Shown here one piece after another: positions 26,201 to 36,851 of a stretch of 64,000 nucleotides of DNA (the first letter of the stretch is position 1; every line of letters begins with the position of its first letter). The notes under the pieces were generated by a model, which saw nothing but the letters and a program-made list of their open reading frames with translations, was not told the DNA's origin and searched no databases. Source of the DNA: Fistularia commersonii (lineage: Eukaryota; Chordata; Actinopteri; Syngnathiformes; Fistulariidae); contig JBBMNZ010000013.1 of NCBI GenBank assembly GCA_037954325.1, positions 8,924,501 to 8,988,500 of the forward strand, written 5' to 3'. Position numbers and translations under genes: made by a program.

Positions 26201-29200
26201 AATAATGGGTTCAGTGTGGCAGGCTGGGAGAAATGCAAATGGAGGAGAAAGGGGTTACATGATGTCCACAGCTGTCATTTAGCCTTTTATGGTATGTGGA
26301 TGGAAATAAACACATTGTTATCAGGAGCAGAGACAGGTTCCCTGTGCACATGGAATTAAGGTAGCAAGACTAGAAAAGGTGGATGGGTCACCTTTTCTTT
26401 ATTTGAAAAACGGAAAAATGTTGTGTTGGTTTGACTCTTATCGCAGATTGAACGAGACCGAAAAATCTCCAACACCAAAGCACCAGTGCTGTCCACTTTA
26501 AGGGACATACCTAAAATAGCTTGATATGCTTCTTTGTTTTAAACAAATCATGATTTTTTTTTTCCCCTCCATACTGTGCAGGATGGATGGGCATCACAGA
26601 AATGCAGTGGACTGAAAGCTGATACAAGCTCAGGCCATGGTGGCATTCATTCGTGACCTTTCCCTTTGAGGGCCTCCTAACCCATGTCACCATAGCCATG
26701 CCTCTCAATAAAATATGACCTTTTCTTTCCATTTTAGTCTGTTAAGCTATTTACGCCGCTAGTATACATATCTTGCCTTGGGTCAAGCTTTAAGCATACA
26801 TCTGTGAGGCTGCATCAGAAGAATACCAGGGTCATATACAGCAATATATCAGGACAAACAAAAGGAGAAAGGATACTATAAGTGATATGTTTTTCTTTTT
26901 ATTTCTTATCTGCCTTGTAAAATACATTGTGGGAGGAGTCTAGACAATGCTGTCCACTGTTTTTGCACTACCACATTATACTGATAGTTACATTTAGGGG
27001 TCGATTTAGCAATTTGTGATAAGGAATTTACAGTCCTTGCCAATATTTATATTTTTGTGAAAGAATACATACTGACATTTATGATGACCAAACTTAGTTC
27101 AAAGAGGAAGTACACTGATTTAATGTTTTCCTCATTAGGTTCCATGATGTGAATATGTTTATATATTCACATTTAGATTTGTAATATATGTTACTCACGC
27201 ACTTTCTACAGGGTTCTCAACTGCTTTTTTCAAATGTTAAAGTTTGAAATATAGCATGTTCATCTTTGCTACACGGTTTTTGAGTGCTTACATTATAATC
27301 AAACCGAGAGAACTGCCTCCTTTCACTTAATCATTGTGTCAGAAGATTTTTTTCTTTCCCGTGAACAAAGAGGCAAAGGAAATTATGAGCCTTTGTTTTG
27401 TTGTGGCATGTTCCTGCAGCTTATCTAGAATTCTAAGAGACAATTCCCTTATAAGACTACCTTGGGGGTCACTGAAACTTAAAATCACAAAAACAACTGT
27501 TGGAGACAATATAAACTTTACAAAACTGCGGCAGAAGAGAAGAGAGTAAATTTTGTAAAACATCTGGAAAGCTGAGCCAAACCCAGACAGAAAATGCCTC
27601 AATCTCAATATGTCTGTCTAACCTTAAACAACAAGGATAAACACCTCTTTAGGCCATAAAAAGCATGGACCGCTGCACAAAGAGTTTTACATTTGCTGGG
27701 AACAAATGCCAAGCAGACTGTTATCTACTCTTTTAGCTGCAGATAAGGAAAAGGTTTGGCGACAAACAGTATGGTCACACCACAGGTCAATCCCTTTGAC
27801 ACGGGCTTCAGAGTGGTATTTTGCCAGGCTGAGCAGCCATTTCTTAGGAATAAGGGAATGAAAACACTCTGGTAAGTTGGCAGCATTGAAAAGGAAGAAG
27901 AAAGAAAAACAAAAAAGGCGGTAATTATATAACTACTGTACACTTGAATGTAAAAAAATAAATCAGCAGTTGCTACAACAATTATGTTTCAGTCTAAGTT
28001 AGTGTTTCAAATGCTTTTTTTTTTCTTTTTCTGACCGAATTACCTTGTTGCATGTAATTGCTACCTTGTTGTATCCTTTGTGAAAATATGGGCACATGTG
28101 AGAGTCATGCGTGGTTAACTGTGGTGTGTGACCATGAATGAGAGAGAAACCGAGCTCATGGTTACATTAAGGTCAACAAAGTCAAAGACCTCTTAGTCCA
28201 TTTAGTTGTGCGTGTGAGAGGGAAAAGGCCAGAGTGATCACCACAGCTGGAGGATGACCTTTCAGTGGCAAGGCCCCCATTAATCTACACAGTGAAGAGG
28301 GTAATAAGGGCAGATTTGGAGGTTCCAGAGAGGAAGGCAAGATAATGTTTGACATTCACAGCATTTTGACAAGATATAATTTCAGTGATATCAGATGACT
28401 CAGATGACTTTTTCTTAATATTACAAAACTGAAAACCATACGGAAAATATTCAACTTGTATATTTAATATTATACGGGTTCTTTGTTTCTCTGATCCATT
28501 AGTTCTGGTCACTGCTACTGAAAGTATGACCAGAGTTGGCTTTGCTGATCAGTGTTTCGCCCTCCCTCAAAACCTCAGGTACCCTCTGAAAGTAACCATT
28601 GAGGAGCACTTAAGGGTATTGCTGCAGCTTCTTCTTAGAATAAATGCCAAAGTAATATACCGTTGTGATGTGGAATAATTAGTTTTAAGATTTAGAGCAG
28701 GCTCTAGATAAATATCTACCCTATCTATCTCAGTCAGTATAGTTTTGTGGACTCTTTGCTCTAACACGGGGTTGGCTTTAATTGCTAAGACACACAGGGA
28801 TAAGAGAGAACTACATTCAATGTGTTGATGGGAAAACATCTCTGCATGAAGCTTCTTGTTCATTCAGGGGTTGATCACTGTTGGCTTTGTCGTGGTTTTA
28901 TTACACTCTATTAGAACGAACCGATTTGAAGATACTACTGCAGTATTGTAGAAGACACATTTTATCAAAGGTTGAAGATTTTTTGTACTTTGGCATGCAA
29001 ACAAATGGAATGGCGTCAAAACTGGAAGAACAATCAAAGTGACTCACGTCCCTCAAAACCTGGGTTGATGCCGTAACCATAGCAACAGTAGGGAAGCAAC
29101 CATTTCAACTTGAAGATTGAAAGTACGTAATATGTAACAGCTGCTAAAAAGGTGACTTGAAAAGAAAACTGTAATATGTTGCATAGTCTTATTTGAACCA

Positions 29201-30446
29201 AGTTTACTATCATTTGAAAGAGTTAACCAGCTCTGGATGGTACAATAATCTAGTCTTCATATTAGTGTGTATGGTCTTAATTTTTGTTGTTAAGGCTTGT
29301 TCTCTGTTTACCTTTCAAAAACACTTTGAAATTGTAACTTAACAGTACATTTAACTCAGAAGATACTGACAGCAATAAGGAGGTCTGGTCCCGCAAATTT
29401 AGATGTCCTTTAATAGACAAATTCTTAATTTATGAACATTTTGCATTAGTGGTGAATACCCTGAGAATCTGGTGACTGTTTGTGGTCAAATTGCTAGTTC
29501 TACTAAAGCATGTCATGACAAAGCCCCATGATAAATTGCTGTTCAACATTGTGAGGTTTTTTGGCCTCAAATCTAAATTTTCCGTTTTATTTATTTATCT
29601 ATTTATTTATTTATTTTCAGAACAGCACATACCTTCACCTATAAATATATACAGTAGGCACCGAACTGATACCCTGCAATGTGACCTTTCTTTGAACATG
29701 TATCATGCTCTTTTTTTAATTTTGCCAGTATGTGCTGTACTTCAAAAATTATATGAAATTTTATGGTAACTCGCTGACTGTAGCAAAGGTTGCCAGTCAA
29801 CTAATAATAAACCAGTAATGCTCGCAATGTCAATGTAGCTTGAACCGTCTAGCAACTGTCAAGGGTGCCAGAAACTAAAACCTGCGCCTTTTAATTTTTC
29901 CCATTTCTGTTTCTACAGCTGTCTCCACAGACTCACGACACTATAGAGCTTGACTCAAATTTCTGCTTGTGGTAAAAAATATAAATGCATGCTGCATGCA
30001 TGATGGTTGAAGGAGCTGTAAGGTTACGTCAGTTTCTGCTTATAACTCAGTCAGCAGAATGTAAGGTTCTTACAAACAGGGAGAAATACATTGATGATAT
30101 TGATATGGGCTCAAACAAAAATACAGTGTCAATCTCTATCTTGGATATTCAGCTTAATAAAGGCTAACAAGAGATACAAAAATCATGAGGGGGTGTTAAA
30201 AACATTTTAAGTGAACCATGAAAGCCTGCTTTTATATTGTTTTACATGAAGAGTAAAGACAGGGATTTTAAAGAAACACCAACATATATTTACAGAATAA
30301 GGTCATGAAACAAAATGAATAAAGTGTAGAATTATCATTTTACAAAGAGGCACAGATTTAAGCTTATTAAACTACTGAAGAAATTTTTTTCAGTATCTGA
30401 GCAGTTCATCTCTGCTGGGTATTAGTGAGCTACTGTTTGTACACAA
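23238..30446. other. Intergenic, non-repetitive
   Basis: Seven kilobases without a recognised repeat or exon. Segments 26060-26345 and 28120-28310 have balanced composition and few homopolymers and could be conserved non-coding elements, which only alignment can show. Confidence 0.55.
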
Positions 30447-30448
30447 TA

Positions 30449-30721
30449 CAGGACTTTCTCAGAAAATTAGAATATTGTGATAAAATTCTTTATCTTCAGT
30501 AATGCAATTACAAAAACAAACATGTCATACATTCTGGATTCATTACAAATCAACTGAATTATTGCAAGCCTTTTATTATTTTAATATTGCTGATTATGGC
30601 TGACACCTTAAGAAAACTCAAAATATTAGAATATCATGAAAAAGCAATTTTTGTTTTTTTAACTGCATTACAGAAGATAAAGAACTTTATCACAATATTC
30701 TAATTTTCTGAGACAGTCCTG
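30449..30721 (+). mobile_element. Tc1/mariner-type MITE, copy 1
   Basis: The 273-bp element starts CAGGACTTTCTCAGAAAATT and ends TTTTCTGAGACAGTCCTG, with TA on both sides (30447-30448 and 30722-30723). The terminal inverted repeats run over about 50 bp, with ATTAGAATATTGTGATAAA mirrored by TTTATCACAATATTCTAAT. TA duplication points to the Tc1/mariner superfamily. No coding capacity. Confidence 0.8.
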
Positions 30722-30723
30722 TA

Positions 30724-32259
30724 TAATGCTACCCACTTTGAGGTCAAGAATAAGTTTCCACTTCACATTCCTTTTGCATCTGCAGAGGTCTAAATCCAGC
30801 TTTCTCTGTGATAGTCATCCCTTTACCGAAGGAGAAAGAAGAAGACTGTGTAATTATAAGACATAGGTCAATCCATCCCGTTTTTCCTCGTAAATAGAAA
30901 ACAAAAAGTGAAACATCTTCCTGTCATGAGGCTAGTGGGTGAAATCAACACAGGAAAGACAAATGACTGACATAGAGGCGATATGATGGTCAAACTCAGC
31001 AAGTGATGGTCCTACTGCCCAGTGATCTCTAATACACAGAGCCTTAAATGGGTCTACAAATTGCAGCTACACAGATCTATCTTCTGAGCTATCATCTGAC
31101 TTGATTAATGTTTGGAAGCCACTGGATGGGTCACTGATTGATTATATAACTATCAAAGAAAGCAGAGAGAAACAGTGGTGGATTTTGATGCATCTTGATG
31201 TGAAGCCTTTTTTGGACACATCAATAAAGCTCCCTCTGTACATCGCAATCTTTTCACAAAATGTGTTACATGTGATTCTCATAGTATTTGCATCTGGCGC
31301 ATAATGATTAATATATGAAAAAGACATTGTGATGATTTGATATGCTCGGTTGTAAGAATTGCAAATGACCTGAAGATGTACCCCTCACCCCCTCATAAAA
31401 TCACGACCCAGTAATATAATTTACCTTTTTGATGCAAAATTTTTACACATTACTTCACTCTGGTTTCCATAAACTTGTTCGACCTCCAAGCTTCACAGCT
31501 AATTGTTAACCTTTGCTGCCAATTGGTGCTGCATTCAGTGAGTCTATCAGTGTTATATTGCCGGAAAAGCTGCCTATTGAGGCTGAAAACAAGGTTGATG
31601 GGGGTAGGAAAGACTGATCCAAATAACGACAGTGAGGAAATGAAGTGTTGCCTGTTAGGATGGCTGTCTCCAGAACATCAGTGAACAGTGGTTTCTTGCC
31701 ATGGTGATTACACTTCTAATGGAATTTTGATGGATGACGCACTGTCATTGAGAAGCATCCCATTCACAACCTCCAAAAACCTTGCCCTACTTTCAAGAGC
31801 ACTTAACAACCAGTCAAATTCAGCATGCGGAAAAGTTAAAACTTAATAAATTCAAATTTGAAAATAATAATACAAAGCACTATTTTTACAATTAATACAG
31901 TGGAGTGTTTACTTTATCTGAACCATGTAGGTTACAGTGTTCACCTCCCTTTAAGAGACTAGAAGCAAGGTTCAACCAGAATCAGAATCAGAAATACTTT
32001 ACTGATCCCAGAGAAAATAAAGCCCTTTATTGGGAGTGAGAGGAACCGCAATCATGAGTGATCTCTCCATCCATAAAGGCAAAAACAACAATTAGATCCT
32101 CAGATGTGGCTAAAATGGTTTTATATTAAAGCAAAGATTATGCATTAATTCATGTTATCAGAAATTGTATTGAAAAAAGGGTGGACAGATGTCAGCCACC
32201 CATAAAATGAATTTATATTGTCTGTGGGAGATGATCCAATTCTCTGTATTAGTAGTCGT
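30724..32259. other. Intergenic, nothing recognised except a repeat scrap
   Basis: Only the 70-bp repeat fragment at 31976-32045 was recognised. Confidence 0.55.
31976..32045 (+). repeat. Short interspersed-repeat fragment
   Basis: GAATCAGAATCAGAAATACT followed by TTACTGATCCC matches a tail phrase common in fish repeats. Only about 70 bp remain. Confidence 0.4.
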
Positions 32260-32463
32260 TGTTATCCAAAGTAGAACGTGAGTCCAGCCAATTAGTGAGT
32301 CAGGTAGTTTAATAATGTGTAACTTCAATAGAACAATCCTCCACACACCAACTCTACACAGACATCCAAAACTACCGGTAACCTAACTGTCCGCTAACTC
32401 TTTACATCAGCTTTCCGTGCCACCTCTCTGTCAAGAATAAGAGCCCTTAATATAACACCAACA
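32260..32463 (-). repeat. 3' LTR of the gypsy-like element
   Basis: 204 bp, related to the other LTR through TTATCCAAAGTAGAACGTGAG, AATAGAACAATCC and AATAAGAGCC. The minus strand is preceded by a purine-rich tract. I do not find a matching short target duplication outside the two LTRs. Confidence 0.65.
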
Positions 32464-34817
32464 CCTCATCTCCCTATTCTAGAATCAATGGGTAGACTGC
32501 CATTGATTCCACAACCCTCAGAGGCTGCCTCCAGCTGGGAGGTTTGTGACTATCTGAACTTGAACAAGTAAAGCAACGCTTTACTTGGACCTTTATGTAG
32601 CAAGAGCAACTTATAGTAACCACTGTTCTCCTCTCTCTCTTTACTTGAACATGAACGAGGTTTTCGTTCTCTCTAACATTTCACTTGCCAAATGTCTCCA
32701 TCCCACAAGTCCAACCTGTGTGGTTTCATCACAGCTCTCCCGATCTTGTTCTAGGAGTGGACCGTGGTTATGAGGAGGTCTGCTGTAATGATACTCTGTG
32801 GCTCTTTCCCGGGGCACACCCTGGGATTTGCGGTGCATTGTCATGCCACTCTGGTGCTGACTCCATGGGGATGAGATGACGGTAGTTTCGTCTGACAGTT
32901 CCATTGGATCCTTCCATGATATACGAACATGGAGTAGGGTAACTGTCAACCACAACACCATGGACACCTTGATCTGTCATCCATACTTCTTTCCCCGGAG
33001 CAAGCTTGTCAAGACTCCATGCCCGGTGGCGCAACCCCCTTCCTTGCGAACAACCACCTCGCTGTCAGAGAGAATTGGAGTCAGCAGAGCTGGGAGCATT
33101 GAAACGTAGTGTGTAGCTTCCTCCAAGTGAGTAGTAGTGCTGTACTGTACCTGTGAGGGGTTGCTCTATACGCCAGCAGTGCAAGGTATGGGTCAGCTTC
33201 TTTTTTCAAAAGATCCTTCGCACTCCACTGCACTGACTGCACTTCACTTTCCCATTGCTCTGGGGATGTCTTGGGCAGCTTGTAACATGCCCGATTTGGC
33301 AAATTCTGGAAAGGCCATTCCTGAGAACTCTCTCCCTAGTGTGAACAGATCTGCTCCCAACTTTCACAATGGTCAATCCGAGTATTCAAACGGCATCAGC
33401 AGTTCCTTGCTGTTTCGTCTCACCTTGCTGCATGTTCTGCATTTGAGGACTGTCTCATGTAGCTCTGGGCTCAACCCAGGCCACCACACTGAGTGCTGTG
33501 CACGCTCCCAGATGGCCCTCATGTAATCTGGTGAGAACATAATTTCTCATTGCTGTTGGGCTAACATACCTGCTTTCTTTCAGGAGGAGGCCACCTTGTA
33601 CTGTGAGAAATGCCCTTTCTGCCCAATATAGTCTGAGTCTCAATCCTTCCTCACGCGACATCACTCTGCCGCAGATAACTGTCTCCCTTCAGCTTGTCCA
33701 GGTAAGAAGTGCTTGCTGGCAGATTGTCCATCACCATGTTCACATAGATACTAGTGTCTTCAAAGATCTGTTTCTCTTCTTATGTTACTCTACTCTTCAC
33801 AGGATCCCTCAACTGTGTCTTTGCTGACCACAGTCTTTTCCCTGGGCAACTGAGTAAGAATAACAAATCAGGCGCATTCGGAAACACAAAATCCAGTGGC
33901 TGGAAGCCTGGCAGGCTCAAGAGAGGCTTACGTTCAGTTTTGGAAGTGTTTGCCAATGAGTAAGTTTCGAAAACCTTTCACATGCCCAGGTCTGCACATG
34001 CGTTGATAATGACCCTCTTGCCACATGAACAGCATTTCACCTCATTTGCAGGGCATTCTTGCTGTGGTTGGGATGGAGAGCGGTCACATTCGTAGCACTG
34101 AACACCCTGACCTTTCAACTGTTGCACAATCTGTGCCTTAGCCCGGCTGTTTGCATACTGAGGCTTCATTGAACTTGCCCTGAAGCTGTTTTCAAACACT
34201 CGGTCCACGGCTATAGCATCACTTGCCTCCTTAGCAATGTCCCCTTACAGAGGGGCCTGTTACCTTTTAACTTCCTTGCTTTATTTAGCAGTAATTGTCG
34301 CGCTCTCCGGCATCCTGCATGTTGTCAGGCTGCGGGATGCCGGAGCCTGTCATGAATAAGCTTGTCATGTAAATGAATAGCGACGTTAGCGAGTCTATAC
34401 TTTCGCCCTCACTCTGCTTGCACATATTGAACTTCACTCACTCATAGATCGCATTTTTTTAATAACAAAGAAGCTCTCTGGACTGCTCCACACACGCATG
34501 TACGTGCACTCTCAATCTGCCGGCAGAGCCAGGCCGCGCAAATCATCATCAGCTTCATCCCCCATGCAATATAACAGGGTGTGTCCTCTGGGCCGGCAAT
34601 CAAAATGACTTGTTACCCGAAATCTCTCAAATCGCCTTCTCCATCTGGAACACTCCTGTGGCTTGGGAAAGTTGAACAGCCCTGGCAGTTAGATGCTAAG
34701 CGTAGCGCTCTGTCCTGTTATTATTCTCTGTTGTTCCACGTGTAGAAACTCTTCTTCCTCGGAAATTCCTTCCTGTCACACTGTATCTACAGGCCTTCTG
34801 ACACCATGTCCTGTTCC

Positions 34818-35003
34818 TGTTTTATCCAAAGTAGAACGTGAGTGTAGCTGTAGTTCAATAATACTTAACGTGAATAGAACAATCCCTCACACACCAACTC
34901 CCACGCTACCACCCAAAACTAACCGAACTGTCTCCTAACTCTGACGTCATCTTTCCGTGTCACCTCTGCTTCCAGAATAAGAGCCGGTAATATAAAACTA
35001 ACA
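34818..35003 (-). repeat. 5' LTR of the gypsy-like element
   Basis: 186 bp. The minus strand starts TGTTAGTTTTATATTA and ends GGATAAAACA. It is matched along its length by 32260-32463, with several small indels. The sequence just inside on the minus strand includes TGGTGTCAGAAGG, placed where a primer-binding site would be. Confidence 0.65.
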
Positions 35004-36429
35004 CCAATACAGAAAACCCAGCGTGGTCTGAAAATTGGGATGACTAGGATTATGTTGTGCATGTCAAAACTTTTATCTTTGCTTCCCTCTCTCCTGCTTC
35101 ACTTCTCATGCTCTGATGGCAAAAGCCGAGAAACGATTTCCCTCACCAGCAGCATCAACCGCCGATTCAACATGTGCAATCAGCCTGAAAAGCCACTGGC
35201 AAGGGTTGACTGAAGCCAACCTGCAGCAAAGACCAGGGCCACTTGTGCTCTCTGATGGAGTTCTTTGGTCTCATGGCAATGTCACATACTTTGCAACTAT
35301 ACAAACAAGGAGAACATATTATTATACAAAGAACCCAGAACATTTTTAAAGCTGAAATACTATTTGTTCATTTCAATGCCTGATATTCACAATACCATCA
35401 CTGAGGGCGGTGGTTCATCCCTGAGGTATTTTCACTGCTATTTTACCTGCCTTTGCAGGGTAAAGACAAGTGAAATTAATAACATTAATCATGGTTCTCT
35501 TTCATTTAGGGGCAAGGGTCCTGCTATTGTGGCACACTACACCATCTGGGACGTAACAAACAGTGGACCATTATTAATCCAATCTGTGTTTAACCTGTCA
35601 ACATACAAAAATAGCTGCTCTGTCCAGACATCAACATGCGTTATGGCCCTGTTCCATTCAGAGGGCCCACTTATTTTATATGATGGCACACTGTTCCATC
35701 TGTGGCATGAATGTAAACCCATAATTTGAGAGTCCTTGGTAAATTGGCACTTTTTGACATATTGAATATTTGTTATCCCCTGCACCACCACCTGGGCAGG
35801 TTGATATGGCTCAGAATGGGTACTTTGAAGGACTAGTTGATTTGGTCACAACATGCATCAGAAACCAACTAGAATTTGAACAAATTTAAATGGAAATTTG
35901 CAGGAAGTGTTTCTAACGAGTATTTAAGTGACTGCTGTTAAGGCAAGGGGAGAAAAAATACATCAAGTCCCTGTCTGCAAATAGAATGACGAGATCAATT
36001 TTTAGAGTTAAGCTGTAGGGAAGGAAAAATGTGCTCCTTACATTCCAAATGAGAAAATTAAGAATGTTCCTTCACAGTAATTTCACAATGGTTTATAACA
36101 GGTCTCAGCAATTGTCTTTGATTTTTGAAATGGGAGAAGAGCACACATCTTAAGTACTATCTCCCTTGGCACATTCCAAAGTCCAACCTTCAAGAAACTT
36201 AATTTAGCTTACATTGAGAAGAAAAAGTGCTCATTTTAAACAAAGCGCATATCACTGAAATATCATAAGCGCAGGCAGTCCTTTGTAAAATTTTCCGTGG
36301 TGTTTCATCAACAGAGGAATATGCAAAGCTACAGTAGTTTGACCCCGCACTCCCCGCACCCCCTTCCAATTAAGGTTACTTGCGCTCATGAAAAACAACA
36401 GTCTCTGTGCCTTTAAATGGACATGGGTG
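35004..36429. other. Upstream flank of glra4 promoter
   Basis: No recognised repeat or exon between the gypsy element and the CpG-rich region. A 154-codon open stretch at 35265-35729 shows no family motif and is not supported. Confidence 0.55.
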
Positions 36430-36783
36430 TTTTTTTCCATGGTGTGTGTGTTTGGGGGGGAGGGGGGTACACACGAGGGAAAAGACAGCTCTGACAGGAT
36501 AACGCAAAAGCCACGCTCTCCTTTCACTGCAAGCGCTTACGCACGGACGTGGAGCGGTCAGTGCAGTCGAGTCGTCTACTGCGCACTCAGAGCACGGTGA
36601 GCGGATCCGCGCTGCGCCCTGGACTTGGATGGGTATGGGAAGAAGTTTTCCCTAAAAATACGCACAGATAAACGATGCCTTCCTCCTGTGGTTCGCACTC
36701 CCAGGTTGCCCAGTGGATTTGCTTATTTTAATTATTCCTTAAAAGTTATTCAACGGGACTGAGGAAAGATTCTGAGCCAGAGG
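36430..36783 (+). promoter_or_regulatory. glra4: CpG-rich probable promoter and 5' UTR of glra4
   Basis: From about 36490 to 36620 roughly fifteen CpG dinucleotides occur in about 125 bp, whereas CpG is scarce in most of the rest of the window. This marks a likely unmethylated promoter just upstream of exon 1. A G-rich run lies at 36454-36467 and a GT-rich stretch precedes it. I see no clear TATA box. Bases around 36586-36604 loosely resemble a REST/RE1 element but with wrong half-site spacing, so I do not call it. A GTGAGC sequence near 36597 could act as a donor if an alternative 5' UTR exon exists. The transcription start is not determinable from sequence. Confidence 0.55.
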
Positions 36784-36851
36784 ATGCTCCCACAGGTCAT
36801 CCGGATTCTGTATGTCTTGTCTTTCTCCTTTTTCCAAGGAGGCTTTATCAG
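36784..36851 (+). CDS. glra4: glra4 exon 1: start codon and signal peptide
   Basis: This exon gives 22 codons plus two bases: MLPQVIRILYVLSFSFFQG and a few more residues, a hydrophobic stretch typical of a signal peptide that directs the subunit into the ER. The start is chosen because an in-frame TGA lies 24 nt upstream (36760-36762), position -3 is A, and no other in-frame ATG intervenes. The exon ends ATCAG|GTGAGA, a strong splice donor. The two leftover bases AG join the A that opens exon 2 to make an Arg codon, so the phases agree across a 23 kb intron. Signal-peptide exons are poorly conserved, so the assignment rests on phase, hydrophobicity and the adjacent CpG-rich region rather than on homology. 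An unseen upstream non-coding exon is possible. Confidence 0.75.

Larger units (their letters stand above)
32260..35003 (-). mobile_element. Ty3/gypsy-like LTR retrotransposon, internally deleted
   Basis: Two related LTR copies (34818-35003 and 32260-32463) bound a 2.3 kb minus-strand interior. In minus-strand order I see a Cys-rich gag-type knuckle at about 34100-34010 (CYECDRSP, then KCCSCGKR, with the expected His apparently lost) and integrase-type segments: GGLLLKESRYVSP with LTRLHEGHLGA (33600-33490), QSVQWSAKDLLKKEADPYL with LALLAYRATPH (33240-33150), and a C-terminal WSLDKLAPGKEVWM (33020-32975). Protease, reverse transcriptase and RNase H are not visible between gag and integrase. 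A polypurine stretch precedes the 3' LTR (minus strand of 32464-32480). The frame is broken many times, and the element is dead. Confidence 0.75.

Noticed and set aside
35265..35729. 154-codon frame upstream of glra4
   Set aside because: No recognisable motif, no flanking splice signals that would make an exon, and no second supporting exon.
36586..36604. Possible REST/RE1 silencer element
   Set aside because: Only part of the motif matches (CAG and CACGG..AGCG), the GGACAG core is changed and the spacing is one base short. Too weak to call.
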